Below are positions 8,352 through 17,989 of a stretch of DNA of 43,480 bases, one piece after another; positions within the stretch are counted from its first letter, which is position 1, and each line of letters opens with the position of its first letter. Under the pieces are notes generated by a model that was given only the letters and a program-made list of their open reading frames with translations, had not been told where the DNA came from and did no database searches. Origin of the DNA: an uncultured SAR86 cluster bacterium (lineage in GTDB: Bacteria; Pseudomonadota; Gammaproteobacteria; Magnimaribacterales; Magnimaribacteraceae); the NCBI GenBank assembly GCA_902628375.1, contig CACOMS010000010.1:1-43480 (forward strand). Direction: 5' to 3'. The position numbers were made by a program, and so were the translations under genes.

Positions 8352-9470
8352 TTGAGAATCTTTTTTCCAAAAGAAATCAGTAAAGAGAGAAGGGTGGCGG
8401 CCTTACCTTCTACTATACAAAGATTAATTGATCTAGGCATAGATGTTTCTGTGGAGACAGGATTTGGTGATAGTCTTTATATTTTTGATAAAGACTTTGA
8501 AGATTCTGGTGCAGAAATAATTAAAGATCGATCAGAAGGTTTGGCAGTATCAGATATTGTTTGCAGAATAAATAAACCTCCAGAAGATGAAATTCATATT
8601 TTGAAAGAAGGAGGTATCCATATAAGCTTTTTGGACCCATTTAATGAAAAGAATTTAGTTGATGCTTTTGTATCTTCTAGATCTACAGCTATTAGTATGG
8701 AGCTAGTACCAAGAATAACTAGAGCTCAAAAAATGGATGCCCTAAGCTCTCAGGCTAATTTAGGTGGTTATGCGGCTGTAATTGAAGCATCCAAACATCT
8801 AACTAAGTCTTTTCCTATGATGATGACAGCCGCTGGAACTATTTCTCCCTCAAAAGTTTTTGTTATAGGCGTAGGAGTAGCTGGTCTTCAAGCAATAGCT
8901 ACTGCTAAAAGGTTGGGTGCTAGAGTGGAAGCCTTTGATACCAGGCCTATAGTGGAAGAGCAAGTAAGATCCTTAGGCGCTAAGTTCGTTAAGATTGACA
9001 TTGGTGAAACAGGAGAGACTGATCAAGGTTATGCAAAAGAACTCACAGAAGCTCAAATTGAATTACAACAACAAGGAATGAAAAAAGTTTGTTCGCAATC
9101 GGATGTAGTTATAACAACAGCTCAAGTTTTTGGAAGACCTGCACCAAGAATAGTGACAGGCGAGATGGTGTCTGCAATGCAACCTGGTAGCGTTATCGTA
9201 GATATGGCGGTTTCAACAGGAGGGAATGTTGAAGGTTCTGTTTCTGGAGAAACAATTAATTTAAATGGAGTAACAATTGTAGGTTTATCTAATCTTCCAG
9301 GAGAAATGGCGACTGATGCATCTTTGGTTTATGGAAATAATTTATATAACTTGATTGAAGAATATTGGGATAAGGAAGCAAAAGAATTTAACTTTGATAT
9401 AGAAGAAGAAATCTTATCTGGATGTACCGTAACTCATCAAGGAGAAATAACAAACAAATTACTTAAATAA
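8352..9470 (+). CDS. pntAA: NAD(P) transhydrogenase subunit alpha part 1
   Basis: 372 aa, starting with a TTG at 8352. MRIFFPKEISKERRVAALP matches the conserved N-terminus of the family, and no upstream or nearby ATG fits. This is the NAD(H)-binding domain I of the proton-translocating transhydrogenase. The mobile-loop region RAQKMDALSSQANLGGYAAV and the dinucleotide-binding VFVIGVGVAGLQAIATAKR are clear. The alpha chain is split here into PntAA and PntAB, as in Rhodospirillum, whereas E. coli has a two-gene form. The pntAA-pntAB-pntB operon probably supplies NADPH driven by the proton gradient. It starts 85 bases from the divergent ubiG. Confidence 0.92.
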   Translation: MRIFFPKEISKERRVAALPSTIQRLIDLGIDVSVETGFGDSLYIFDKDFEDSGAEIIKDRSEGLAVSDIVCRINKPPEDEIHILKEGGIHISFLDPFNEKNLVDAFVSSRSTAISMELVPRITRAQKMDALSSQANLGGYAAVIEASKHLTKSFPMMMTAAGTISPSKVFVIGVGVAGLQAIATAKRLGARVEAFDTRPIVEEQVRSLGAKFVKIDIGETGETDQGYAKELTEAQIELQQQGMKKVCSQSDVVITTAQVFGRPAPRIVTGEMVSAMQPGSVIVDMAVSTGGNVEGSVSGETINLNGVTIVGLSNLPGEMATDASLVYGNNLYNLIEEYWDKEAKEFNFDIEEEILSGCTVTHQGEITNKLLK

Positions 9471-9480
9471 GAGAATAATC

Positions 9481-9759
9481 ATGGAATCACAAATAGTCTT
9501 ACTTTTCTTTGTCTTAGTCCTATCTATATTTTTAGGAGTTGAATTAATTTCTAAAGTACCTTCGACCTTGCATACCCCCTTAATGTCAGGAGCTAATGCA
9601 ATCTCTGGCATAACTTTAGTGGGTGCTATTTTGGCTTCTGGATCATCAGGTGAGTGGTCAGTTATTTTAGGTACGGCGGCAGTAATATTTGCTTCTATAA
9701 ATGTAGTTGGAGGATATCTAGTGACAAACCGAATGCTTTCAATGTTTAAGAAAAAATGA
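9481..9759 (+). CDS. pntAB: NAD(P) transhydrogenase subunit alpha part 2
   Basis: 92 aa integral membrane protein with three hydrophobic segments at about 3-22, 37-54 and 60-85. This is the small membrane part of domain II. Typical family sequence is present: VELISKVPSTLHTPLMSG, ANAISGITLVGAI and INVVGGYLVTNRML. The start is 10 bases after the pntAA stop, and its last four bases are the ATGA overlap with pntB. Confidence 0.92.
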   Translation: MESQIVLLFFVLVLSIFLGVELISKVPSTLHTPLMSGANAISGITLVGAILASGSSGEWSVILGTAAVIFASINVVGGYLVTNRMLSMFKKK

Positions 9760-11168
9760 ATATAGAAATATTTCAGGGACTTAATTTAAGTTTGTTAGTT
9801 AACTTAGCATATATCTTAGCTTCCATTATGTTTATATTTGGTTTGAAGATGCTGGGTTCGCCTGAAACAGCAACAAAAGGAAATTTAACATCAGCCTCTG
9901 GAATGTTACTGGCTGTAATTATTACTTTACTAGACCAGAATATACTTAGTTTTCAGTACATAGCTATCGGTATACTCATTGGTTCCTTAATAGGTTATTT
10001 TGCAGCAACTTTAGTAAAGATGACCTCAATGCCAGAAATGGTAGCCTTGTTCAATGGATTTGGTGGAATAGCTAGCCTGTTGGTAGGTTCATCTGAGTTC
10101 ATTTCAGGATCTGATATGAGCTCTTTTCTTTCTTTTGCAATCTATCTAACTGTTTTGATAGGCGGAGTAACATTTACAGGAAGCCTAATAGCTTATGGAA
10201 AATTATCTGAAACAATTTCTGGTAAACCATACCTCTATAAAGGGCAGCAAATAGTTAATTCTTTACTTCTACTTTCTCTTGTACTTGTAGGATTAGAAAT
10301 GATAGCTCTGGGATTATCTAATTTAAGTAATGTTGAGCTATTAATTCTAATTTGCTCTTTAGCTTTTATATTAGGAGTTCTTTTTGTAATTCCTATAGGT
10401 GGAGCTGATATGCCTGTGGTCATAGCTTTACTAAATAGTTTTTCTGGACTTGCAGCTTGTGCTGCTGGATTTGTAATTCTTAATAATGTTCTAATCGTTT
10501 CAGGAGCACTTGTAGGAGCTAGTGGGTTAATTCTTACCAATATAATGTGTAAGGCAATGAATAGATCTTTAGCAAATGTATTATTCAGTGGATTTGGAGC
10601 AGTTTCTGATGTCTCCTCATCAAAATCTGAAGATCAGGGTGAGGTTAAACCAATAAATATACAAGATGCTTTTCTAATTCTTGAAGCGGCTTCATCTGTA
10701 CTGATAGTTCCAGGCTACGGTATGGCTGTTGCCCAAGCACAACATTCGGTAAGAGAATTAGGAGAGCTATTAGAGAAAAATGGTACGGAAGTCCAATATG
10801 CAATTCATCCTGTAGCGGGGCGTATGCCTGGCCATATGAATGTCCTTTTAGCTGAGGCTAATGTTTCCTATGATGTTTTAGTTGAACCTGAAGATGTTAA
10901 TCCAACAATGGAAACAGTAGATGTCTGTATGGTGATTGGAGCCAATGACGTTGTAAATCCAGATGCAAAAGAAAATGAAGGAAGTCCTATCTATGGAATG
11001 CCCATTATTGAGGTGGATCGGGCCAAGACTGTTTTTGTTTTAAAAAGGTCTATGGCTTCTGGCTTTGCAGGAATTCAAAACCCACTTTTCTTTAAATCCA
11101 ACTCCAGAATGTTATTTGGAGATGCGAAAGACTCAGTATCTAATTTAGTTTCTGAATTTAAAGATTAA
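9756..11168 (+). CDS. pntB: NAD(P) transhydrogenase subunit beta
   Basis: 470 aa. The N-terminal two thirds are membrane segments (about 10-275), including SMPEMVALFNGFGGIASLLV and DMPVVIALLNSFSGLAACAA. The C-terminal NADP(H)-binding domain III begins near 300, with VPGYGMAVAQAQHSVRELG, HPVAGRMPGHMNVLLAEA and ANDVVNPDA. The NADP-binding hairpin FVLKRSMASGFAGIQNPLFF is intact. The start codon overlaps the pntAB stop (ATGA). This completes a functional three-gene enzyme; a terminator follows about 95 bases downstream. Confidence 0.94.
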   Translation: MNIEIFQGLNLSLLVNLAYILASIMFIFGLKMLGSPETATKGNLTSASGMLLAVIITLLDQNILSFQYIAIGILIGSLIGYFAATLVKMTSMPEMVALFNGFGGIASLLVGSSEFISGSDMSSFLSFAIYLTVLIGGVTFTGSLIAYGKLSETISGKPYLYKGQQIVNSLLLLSLVLVGLEMIALGLSNLSNVELLILICSLAFILGVLFVIPIGGADMPVVIALLNSFSGLAACAAGFVILNNVLIVSGALVGASGLILTNIMCKAMNRSLANVLFSGFGAVSDVSSSKSEDQGEVKPINIQDAFLILEAASSVLIVPGYGMAVAQAQHSVRELGELLEKNGTEVQYAIHPVAGRMPGHMNVLLAEANVSYDVLVEPEDVNPTMETVDVCMVIGANDVVNPDAKENEGSPIYGMPIIEVDRAKTVFVLKRSMASGFAGIQNPLFFKSNSRMLFGDAKDSVSNLVSEFKD

Positions 11169-11203
11169 TATCTAAATTTAAACCCTCCAAGGCATCAATT
11201 TAT

Positions 11204-11216
11204 GGTAAAATTTACC
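11204..11216. other. 13-base palindrome in the pntB-gyrA gap
   Basis: GGTAAA at 11204-11209 and TTTACC at 11211-11216 form a perfect inverted repeat around one A. Lacking a loop, it is better read as a possible dimeric-protein site or promoter part than as an RNA hairpin. It is 94 bases before the gyrA start. Confidence 0.25.
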
Positions 11217-11262
11217 CTAGTTTGAAGCAACATTTAATACTTAAAAATGCTTATTTTATAAG

Positions 11263-11288
11263 GGTCTCAGCAGATTGAGACCTTTTTT
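11263..11288 (+). terminator. Intrinsic terminator after pntB
   Basis: A perfect 7-bp stem GGTCTCA (11263-11269) / TGAGACC (11276-11282) with a 6-base loop is followed at once by six T residues (11283-11288). It ends the transhydrogenase operon. It lies only 22 bases before the gyrA ATG, so if gyrA transcription begins upstream of it, it could also attenuate gyrA. Confidence 0.85.
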
Positions 11289-11310
11289 CATATGGAGTTG
11301 ATAAATACTT

Positions 11311-13851
11311 ATGGGTGAAATTGCAGCTAAAGAAATAATTCCAATAAATATTGAGGAAGAATTAAAGGAATCTTACTTAAATTACGCTATGCATGTAATA
11401 GTTGGGAGAGCACTTCCTGACGCAAGAGATGGTCTAAAACCTGTTCATAGAAGGATTTTGTATGCCATGCACGATCAAAATATGGACTGGAATAAACCCC
11501 CCAAAAAATCTATGAGAATAGTGGGTGAGGTAACTGGTAAGTATCACCCACATGGAGATGCAGCTGCTTATGAAACTATAGTTAGAATGGCTCAATGGTG
11601 GAGCTTAAGGTACACATTGGTAGATCCTCAAGGTAATTTTGGATCAATGGATGGAGACCCTCCCGCAGCTGCAAGATATACAGAAGCCAGAATGTCTAAG
11701 ATAGCTCATGAGTTACTATCTGACTTAGATAAAGAAACTGTTCCTTTTGTTGAGAATTATGATGGCCAAGAAACCATGCCTGACGTTTTACCAACAAGGA
11801 TTCCAAATTTATTAGTCAACGGGTCTTCAGGTATAGCAGTTGGAATGGCTACTAATATGGCGCCTCATAATCTTAATGAATCTATATCAGCCTGTTTAGC
11901 TTTTATAGAAAACCCAGATATTTCTACTGAAGAGTTAATTAAACATATCCCTGGACCTGACTTCCCGACTGGCGGAATAATCAATGGAAGATCAGGTATT
12001 TTAAGTGCTTATGAGACAGGCAAGGGAAAGGTAAAGATAAGAGCTAAAGTTGACATAGTAGGAGAAGATGAAGGTAAAACTCAAATTATTGTTACAGAAA
12101 TACCTTATATGGTTAATAAGGCTAAGTTGGTAGAAAACATAGCTATTTTAATGAGAGATAAAAAAATAGAAGGTATCAGAGAGATAAGAGATGAATCTGA
12201 TAAGGATAATCCAGTAAGGATAGTTATGGACTTAACTTCTGGCTCTATAGCCGATGTTGTTTTAAATAATCTTTATAAACAAACTCAAATGCAGTCTGTC
12301 TTTGGGATAAATAATGTTGCATTAGTTGGAACTGAACCAAAATTACTTTCTTTAAAAGAAATTCTTGAGATATTTTTTAACTTCAGAAAAGAAGTAGTCT
12401 CCAAGAGGACAATATTTGAATTAAATAAAGCTAAAGACAGAGGACATATTTTGGAAGGTCTTACAGTAGCATTATCAAATATTGATCAAATGATTGAGTT
12501 AATCAAGAAATCCAAAGATGGCAGTGAAGCAAGATCTAAGCTATTAGCGAAGAAATGGAAAGCAGGAAAGGTTATAGATATGCTGAAAAGAGCTGGACCA
12601 GATGCATGTAAACCTGATGATTTAGGTAAGGAATTTGGTCTTTCTTCGAGGAGTTATCAGTTATCTGAAATACAAGCTCAAGCGATTTTGGATATGAGGC
12701 TCCAAAGATTGACTGGGTTAGAGCAGGATAGATTAATTAAAGAATACGAAGAAATAATTGACCTTATTGACTCTTTAATCGAAATTCTTTCTAACCAAGA
12801 AAGACTTATTGAAGTAGTTTGCGAAGAGCTTAAAGAGATTCAAGATCAGTATAAGGATGAAAGAAGAACAGATATACAAGATTCAGTTTCTGATCTAAGC
12901 GCAGAAGATTTAATAACTCCTGAGGATAGAGTGGTTACTATTTCTCATGAAGGTTACGCAAAAACTCAACCATTAGATGAATATAGGGCACAAAGAAGAG
13001 GAGGAACAGGTAAAACAGCAGCTTCTGTTAAGGATGAAGATTTTGTAGAGCAACTTATGGTAGCAAACTCGCATACAACTATGCTTTGCTTCTCAAACCT
13101 AGGACAAGTTTATTGGCTAAAGATATTTGAAATTCCTACTGCTGGAAGAACGGCTAAAGGGAGGCCATTAATCAATCTTATTCAACTAAATGAAAGTGAA
13201 AGAATTACTAGCATGGTTCCAGTTGAGAGTTATGAAGAAGATCATTATGTGTTGATGGCTACTAAGTTTGGAACAGTTAAAAAGACACCTTTAAAAGAAT
13301 TCGAGAATCAAAGAAAGGGAGGAAAAAGAGCGATTACTTTGGTAGAGGGAGATGAATTAGTAGGAACAAAAGTAACGGATGGTACAAAATTCATAATGCT
13401 AGTTTCGGATGCAGGGAAAGCAGCACATTTCTCTGAATCTGAAGTAAGGTCGATGGGAAGAACGGCGCAAGGAGTTAGGGGTATAAGGTTAGAAAAAGAT
13501 CAGTCTGTAATTTCTCTAATTATCCCTGAAGAAGAAGCTTCTATTCTTACAGTAAGTGAAAATGGGTATGGAAAAAGATCTTCAGTAGATGATTTCAGAA
13601 AAACTAGGAGAGGAGCAAAAGGTGTTATAGCAATGCAAACTTCTGAAAGAAATGGACAATTGATAGGGGCATCTCAGGTCACAGATGAAGATGAACTGAT
13701 GCTAATTACAAACAAAGGAATGTTGGTTAGAACAAAGGTTTCTGAAATTAACGTCATTGGGAGAAACACTCAAGGAGTTACGGTCATCAGATTGAAAGAA
13801 GATGAGAACCTAATCAATATAGCGCCTATTAGGGAAGAATTTATCGATTAA
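11311..13851 (+). CDS. gyrA: DNA gyrase subunit A
   Basis: 846 aa (E. coli 875). With GyrB it introduces negative supercoils using ATP. The N-terminal catalytic domain begins [20 protein letters not shown]; the active-site tyrosine is Y123 in [10 protein letters not shown]. The C-terminal beta-pinwheel contains the gyrase-specific GyrA box QRRGGTGK (about 560), which separates it from ParC. In the quinolone-binding region the sequence [15 protein letters not shown] carries A84 and E88, at the places of E. coli Ser83 and Asp87. It heads a long same-strand gene run, and serC starts 3 bases after its stop. A GGAG lies 13 bases before the ATG, a loose ribosome-binding site. Confidence 0.96.
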   Translation: MGEIAAKEIIPINIEEELKESYLNYAMHVIVGRALPDARDGLKPVHRRILYAMHDQNMDWNKPPKKSMRIVGEVTGKYHPHGDAAAYETIVRMAQWWSLRYTLVDPQGNFGSMDGDPPAAARYTEARMSKIAHELLSDLDKETVPFVENYDGQETMPDVLPTRIPNLLVNGSSGIAVGMATNMAPHNLNESISACLAFIENPDISTEELIKHIPGPDFPTGGIINGRSGILSAYETGKGKVKIRAKVDIVGEDEGKTQIIVTEIPYMVNKAKLVENIAILMRDKKIEGIREIRDESDKDNPVRIVMDLTSGSIADVVLNNLYKQTQMQSVFGINNVALVGTEPKLLSLKEILEIFFNFRKEVVSKRTIFELNKAKDRGHILEGLTVALSNIDQMIELIKKSKDGSEARSKLLAKKWKAGKVIDMLKRAGPDACKPDDLGKEFGLSSRSYQLSEIQAQAILDMRLQRLTGLEQDRLIKEYEEIIDLIDSLIEILSNQERLIEVVCEELKEIQDQYKDERRTDIQDSVSDLSAEDLITPEDRVVTISHEGYAKTQPLDEYRAQRRGGTGKTAASVKDEDFVEQLMVANSHTTMLCFSNLGQVYWLKIFEIPTAGRTAKGRPLINLIQLNESERITSMVPVESYEEDHYVLMATKFGTVKKTPLKEFENQRKGGKRAITLVEGDELVGTKVTDGTKFIMLVSDAGKAAHFSESEVRSMGRTAQGVRGIRLEKDQSVISLIIPEEEASILTVSENGYGKRSSVDDFRKTRRGAKGVIAMQTSERNGQLIGASQVTDEDELMLITNKGMLVRTKVSEINVIGRNTQGVTVIRLKEDENLINIAPIREEFID

Positions 13852-13854
13852 AAA

Positions 13855-14934
13855 ATGACTAGCAGAAAATATAATTTTGGGGCTGGTCCTGCAACTATGC
13901 CTACAGAAGTTCTGTTGGAAGTTCAGGAAGAACTACTAGATTGGAATGGAATGGGTGTTTCTGTAATGGAGATTAGTCATCGCAGTCCCGAGTTTACGAA
14001 GATAGCAGAGGAAGCAGAATCTGATTTTAGAGATTTATTATCTATACCAGAAAATTATGCAGTTTTATTCACGCATGGTGGTGCTTCCTTACAAAATGCG
14101 ATGATACCTTTAAATTTATCAAAACAAGGGATTGTTCAATATGTAGATTCAGGTTATTGGGCTTCAAGGTCAATAAAAGAAGCATCAAAATTTTGTGAAG
14201 TTGGTATAGCTGCTTCTTCAAAGGATAAAGATTATTCGTATTTTCCTTCCCAAGAAAGTTGGCAAATAGATAAAACAGCAAATTACATCCATATAACGCC
14301 TAATGAGACTATTGGTGGGGTGGCTATGAGATCATTTAATGATACGACAATACCTTTAGTTGCTGACTTTTCTTCTAGTATTCTTTCAGAGAAGCTTGAT
14401 GTTTCTAAATTTGGTCTTATTTATGGTGGAGCACAAAAGAATATAGGTCCTTCCGGATTAGGTTTTGTAATTTTGAATAAAGATCTAATAGGCCATGCAA
14501 TGGATGGAACTCCATCAATGCTAGATTATCAGGTCATAAGTGAAGGAAAGTCGATGTTTAATACTCCTCCTACTTTTCCTTGGTATGTAGCTGGAAAAGT
14601 ATTCAAATGGTTAAAGTCTCTTGGAGGAGTTAATGAGATATCTAAGATTAATGTAAGAAAAGCCAATAAGCTCTATGAGTTCATAGATAACTCTGATTTT
14701 TATTCAAATAATATCCAAAAAGATTCAAGGTCTATTATGAATATTCCTTTCCTTCTTAGGAATGAAGATTTAAATGAAAGTTTCCTTCAAAATTCTAAAG
14801 AAGCAGGTCTTTTAGCTTTAAAGGGTCATAGATCTGTTGGGGGTATGAGAGCAAGTATTTATAATGCTTTACCTGAAGAGGCTATAGATACACTTATTGA
14901 ATTTATGTCCTCATTTGAAAAAAAGGCAGGGTAA
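13855..14934 (+). CDS. serC: Phosphoserine aminotransferase
   Basis: 359 aa PLP enzyme making 3-phosphoserine from 3-phosphohydroxypyruvate and glutamate; in many gammaproteobacteria it also serves PLP synthesis. The opening YNFGAGPATMPTEVLLEVQE is diagnostic, as are MEISHRSPEF and FTHGGASLQNAM. The PLP lysine lies in IYGGAQKNIGPSGLGFVIL, and PTFPWYVAGKVFKWL is also typical. The C-terminus ends RSVGGMRASIYNALP, the phosphate-binding part. It sits 3 bases after gyrA and 4 bases before pheA. Confidence 0.95.
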   Translation: MTSRKYNFGAGPATMPTEVLLEVQEELLDWNGMGVSVMEISHRSPEFTKIAEEAESDFRDLLSIPENYAVLFTHGGASLQNAMIPLNLSKQGIVQYVDSGYWASRSIKEASKFCEVGIAASSKDKDYSYFPSQESWQIDKTANYIHITPNETIGGVAMRSFNDTTIPLVADFSSSILSEKLDVSKFGLIYGGAQKNIGPSGLGFVILNKDLIGHAMDGTPSMLDYQVISEGKSMFNTPPTFPWYVAGKVFKWLKSLGGVNEISKINVRKANKLYEFIDNSDFYSNNIQKDSRSIMNIPFLLRNEDLNESFLQNSKEAGLLALKGHRSVGGMRASIYNALPEEAIDTLIEFMSSFEKKAG

Positions 14935-14938
14935 TTAC

Positions 14939-16012
14939 TTGAGCAACAAAGACGAACTAGAAAAGATCAGGTCCCAGATAGATACTATTGATGAATCTAT
15001 TCTAGAATTAGTGAATCAAAGGTCTCTTTTGGCAAAAGAAACAGCCAATCTAAAGAAGAGCACTGATATATATAAACCAGAAAGAGAGGCTAAGATAATT
15101 AGGAATCTAATTTCTCTTAATGAAGGACCTTTACTTAAAGAACAAGTTATTTCTATATTCAATGAAATAATTTCCAGCTGTAGAAGTTTAGAAAAAGAAT
15201 TAAAAGTTTCTTATCTTGGCCCTGAAGGAACTTTTTCTGAGGAAGCAGTTAAAGAAGTTTTTGGAAGTTCGGTAACAAAAAGCTCAGCAGTTACAATTGA
15301 AGAAGCTATATCAGATGTTTCTGAGGGAAACTCGAATTACGCAATAGTTCCTATTGAAAACTCAACTGAAGGACCTGTGAACATAACTTTAGATTGCTTA
15401 TATGATTCAGACCTAAAAATATGTGGAGAGATAGAGATGTCGATACAGCACAATCTCTTAGCAAAAGATTTAGCTTTACCGAAAACAGATCTAGAAATTC
15501 ATGCCCATGAACAAACTCTTTCACAGTGTAAAAATTGGTTAGATGATTATTGCCCCAATATAAAAAGAGTGGCTGTATCAAGTAATGCTCAAGCTGCACT
15601 TAATTCATCTAAATCTGATTCTGTAATAGCAATAGCTGGTAGAGCAGCAATTGAAAAATATAACCTAAAGGTTATTGCAGAAAAAATTCAAGATTCAAAA
15701 AATAACACTACTAGGTTTATAACCATTTCTAAAGATGATGTAGAAGCTTCTGGCTTAGATAAGACATCTGTCTTCATTACAACAAAAAATGAGCCTGGTG
15801 CCTTATTTAATGCACTGAAACCTTTTCATGAAAAGAAAATAAATTTGACACATATTACTTACAGGCCTCTAAGGAAAGACAAATGGAATTATTTCTTTTT
15901 CTTTGATTTTGAAGGTCATAGAGAGGAAAAGAAGATTCAATCTCTATTCGAAGAGCTAAAAAATTTAAATGTAGATCTAAAGATCCTTGGGTCTTATCCT
16001 AAAGCAACTTAA
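14939..16012 (+). CDS. pheA: Bifunctional chorismate mutase / prephenate dehydratase
   Basis: 357 aa from a TTG at 14939, preceded by a purine-rich GGCAGGG (14926-14932). The start gives SNKDELEKIRSQIDTIDES, the normal AroQ-type N-terminus; an upstream TTG at 14897 would overlap serC. Domains are chorismate mutase (about 1-85), prephenate dehydratase (about 92-270, with LGPEGTFSEEAV, PIENSTEGPVN and TTRFITIS) and an ACT domain (about 278-355, EPGALFNALKPFHEKKINLT). It converts chorismate through prephenate to phenylpyruvate. The ACT motif usually written ESRP or ETRP reads TYRP here. It stands between serC and hisC as in Pseudomonas. Confidence 0.94.
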   Translation: MSNKDELEKIRSQIDTIDESILELVNQRSLLAKETANLKKSTDIYKPEREAKIIRNLISLNEGPLLKEQVISIFNEIISSCRSLEKELKVSYLGPEGTFSEEAVKEVFGSSVTKSSAVTIEEAISDVSEGNSNYAIVPIENSTEGPVNITLDCLYDSDLKICGEIEMSIQHNLLAKDLALPKTDLEIHAHEQTLSQCKNWLDDYCPNIKRVAVSSNAQAALNSSKSDSVIAIAGRAAIEKYNLKVIAEKIQDSKNNTTRFITISKDDVEASGLDKTSVFITTKNEPGALFNALKPFHEKKINLTHITYRPLRKDKWNYFFFFDFEGHREEKKIQSLFEELKNLNVDLKILGSYPKAT

Positions 16013-16017
16013 ATTTA

Positions 16018-17121
16018 ATGGGCACTAATTTAAAAGAACTATTGAATTCAGGTATAACTGAACTTTCACCTTATGAACCAGGAAAGCCAATAGAAGATCT
16101 TGAGAGAGAATTAGGTTTAAAAGATATAGTTAAGATAGCTAGTAACGAAAACCCCTTAGGCCCTAGTCCTTTGGCGTTAAAGAAGATAAAAGATTGTCTA
16201 GAAGACCTTCATCGTTACCCAGATGGAAATTCATTTAACCTTAAGAGGGTTCTTTCAGATAAATTTAATCTCCAAGAAAATAGGCTAACTATAGGAAATG
16301 GATCTAATGACATCATCGAGTTCGTTTCTCGATGTTTTCTTTCAAGTTCTGATAGTGCTGTCTTTTCTCAATATGCCTTTGCTATATATCCTTTAGTAAT
16401 TCAAGCTCTTGGAGCTGAAGGAATAGTATCTCCAGCAACTAATTGGTCCCATGATTTGGAAAAAATGCTTTCTTCAATCAAATCAAATACCAAAATAATC
16501 TTCATAGCTAACCCTAATAATCCTACTGGAACATTCCTTCCGAAAGAGGAGCTATTAGATTTTAGTTCTCGGGTCCCAGAAAATATTTTGGTATTTCTAG
16601 ATCAAGCATACTTTGATTATTCATCTTATGAAGAGGTAGACGTAACATTTCAAGATATAGAGGAATATCCAAATCTCTTGATTTCTAGGACTTTCTCAAA
16701 GGCTTATGGGTTAGCTGGTTTAAGAGTAGGTTTTTCTTATTCTTCTTTAGAGATGGCTGATTACTTAAACAGAATAAGGCAACCTTTTAATGTTAACTCT
16801 TTGGCACAGATTGCAGCTGAAACTGCCTTAAGTGATCAGAATCATTTGCTTAAATCATTAAAATTAAATGCAACAGAAAAACAAATACTTTACAAAGAAT
16901 TTGATTCACTAGGGTTCGAATACATTCCTTCTCTAGCTAATTTCATCTGCTTTGATTGTAAAGGAGATGCAGATGAATTATTCCAGTCATTTTTAGAAGA
17001 AGGCATTATTGTAAGGTCTATGAGGGTATATGGAATGCCAAATCATCTTAGGATTACAATTGGAACCAAAGAAGAAAACCTAAAGTTCATTAATGCACTT
17101 AGAAAGTTAACTAATGGGTAA
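16018..17121 (+). CDS. hisC: Histidinol-phosphate aminotransferase
   Basis: 367 aa class I/II PLP aminotransferase. The N-terminal SPYEPGKPIEDLERELGL and KIASNENPLGPSP are HisC hallmarks. The PLP-binding aspartate region is NPNNPTGTFLP, and the lysine is in SRTFSKAYGLAGLRVGF. The C-terminal phosphate-binding arginines are in GIIVRSMRVYGMPNHLRITI. This HisC2-type gene next to pheA and tyrA probably also acts on aromatic 2-oxo acids, which is an inference from context. Its stop overlaps the tyrA start by 8 bases. Confidence 0.92.
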   Translation: MGTNLKELLNSGITELSPYEPGKPIEDLERELGLKDIVKIASNENPLGPSPLALKKIKDCLEDLHRYPDGNSFNLKRVLSDKFNLQENRLTIGNGSNDIIEFVSRCFLSSSDSAVFSQYAFAIYPLVIQALGAEGIVSPATNWSHDLEKMLSSIKSNTKIIFIANPNNPTGTFLPKEELLDFSSRVPENILVFLDQAYFDYSSYEEVDVTFQDIEEYPNLLISRTFSKAYGLAGLRVGFSYSSLEMADYLNRIRQPFNVNSLAQIAAETALSDQNHLLKSLKLNATEKQILYKEFDSLGFEYIPSLANFICFDCKGDADELFQSFLEEGIIVRSMRVYGMPNHLRITIGTKEENLKFINALRKLTNG

Positions 17122-17989
17122 TTTTGAAAACATAGACACGATAGTTTTAGTTGGCATGGGACTTATAGGAGGATCAATACTAAAAGGAATAAAAGAATCT
17201 AGCTATCAGGGTTATGTATATGGCTTAGATAAAGAAAGCAAGGTTATGGAGTATGCTTTTGATGAAGGACTTATAAAAAATAAAGACAAAGTCATAAGCC
17301 CGAAAGGAAAATGCCTTATAGTTTTTTGTGTTCCTGCCTTATCTCTTGAAGAAGCCTTAAAAGACTTACAAAGTTACGATTTTCTTCCTCAAGAGACAAT
17401 ATATACAGACACTTTTAGTGCAAAAACAAGATTGTTAGAATTTTTAGAAGCTAATTCACATTTAAAACAGAAATTTGTAATCGGACACCCAATCGCAGGT
17501 TCAGAAAAGAGTGGAATTAAAAATAGCTCTAAAGATCTTTTTAAGGATAAGTTGACTTTGATATCTCCTTTCAAAGAAAACTCTAATCAAGATATTTCCG
17601 TAGTAAAAGGTTTTTGGGATAGCTTGGGTTCAAGGGTGCTTAATATTGAACCAAATATGCACGATATGATTTTTGCTAGGACAAGCCACCTGCCTCACAT
17701 TATTTCTTATTCTTTAATGCACTCTCTAATCCATAAGTTGGGACATGAAGCATTTGAATTTTCAGGAGGTAGCCTGGAAGATTATACGAGAACTTCATCC
17801 AGTGACCCTAGGATGTGGAAAGATGTAACTATCTCCAATAAAGAAGAGATCTTATCAGCCATAGATGATTTCATTTCTAGCTTAAATACTATTAAAAGTT
17901 TCATATCACAAGATAATGAAATTGAGATTGAAAAATTTCTTAGAGGAATTAAGTCGGCTAGAGATAGTTTAATTAAGGAAGATTCTTAG
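17114..17989 (+). CDS. tyrA: Prephenate dehydrogenase
   Basis: 291 aa, monofunctional. The NAD-binding loop is VLVGMGLIGGSILKGI (about 11-26). Further signatures are GHPIAGSEKSGI and ARTSHLPHIISYSLMHSL with the catalytic-region histidine, then LEDYTRTSSSDPRMW. It oxidatively decarboxylates prephenate to 4-hydroxyphenylpyruvate for tyrosine. There is no chorismate mutase or ACT domain. It overlaps hisC by 8 bases, and aroA starts on the base after its stop. In Pseudomonas the two are one fused gene; here a stop and a start separate them. Confidence 0.93.
   Translation: MGNFENIDTIVLVGMGLIGGSILKGIKESSYQGYVYGLDKESKVMEYAFDEGLIKNKDKVISPKGKCLIVFCVPALSLEEALKDLQSYDFLPQETIYTDTFSAKTRLLEFLEANSHLKQKFVIGHPIAGSEKSGIKNSSKDLFKDKLTLISPFKENSNQDISVVKGFWDSLGSRVLNIEPNMHDMIFARTSHLPHIISYSLMHSLIHKLGHEAFEFSGGSLEDYTRTSSSDPRMWKDVTISNKEEILSAIDDFISSLNTIKSFISQDNEIEIEKFLRGIKSARDSLIKEDS

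Noticed and set aside
8267-8440. N-terminal extension of the ubiG frame
   Set aside because: It overlaps the start of pntAA on the other strand, and UbiG proteins begin at MENIDQEE-like sequence.
11311-13851. Topoisomerase IV subunit A (ParC) instead of GyrA
   Set aside because: The GyrA box QRRGGTGK and the full-length C-terminal pinwheel mark it as gyrase.
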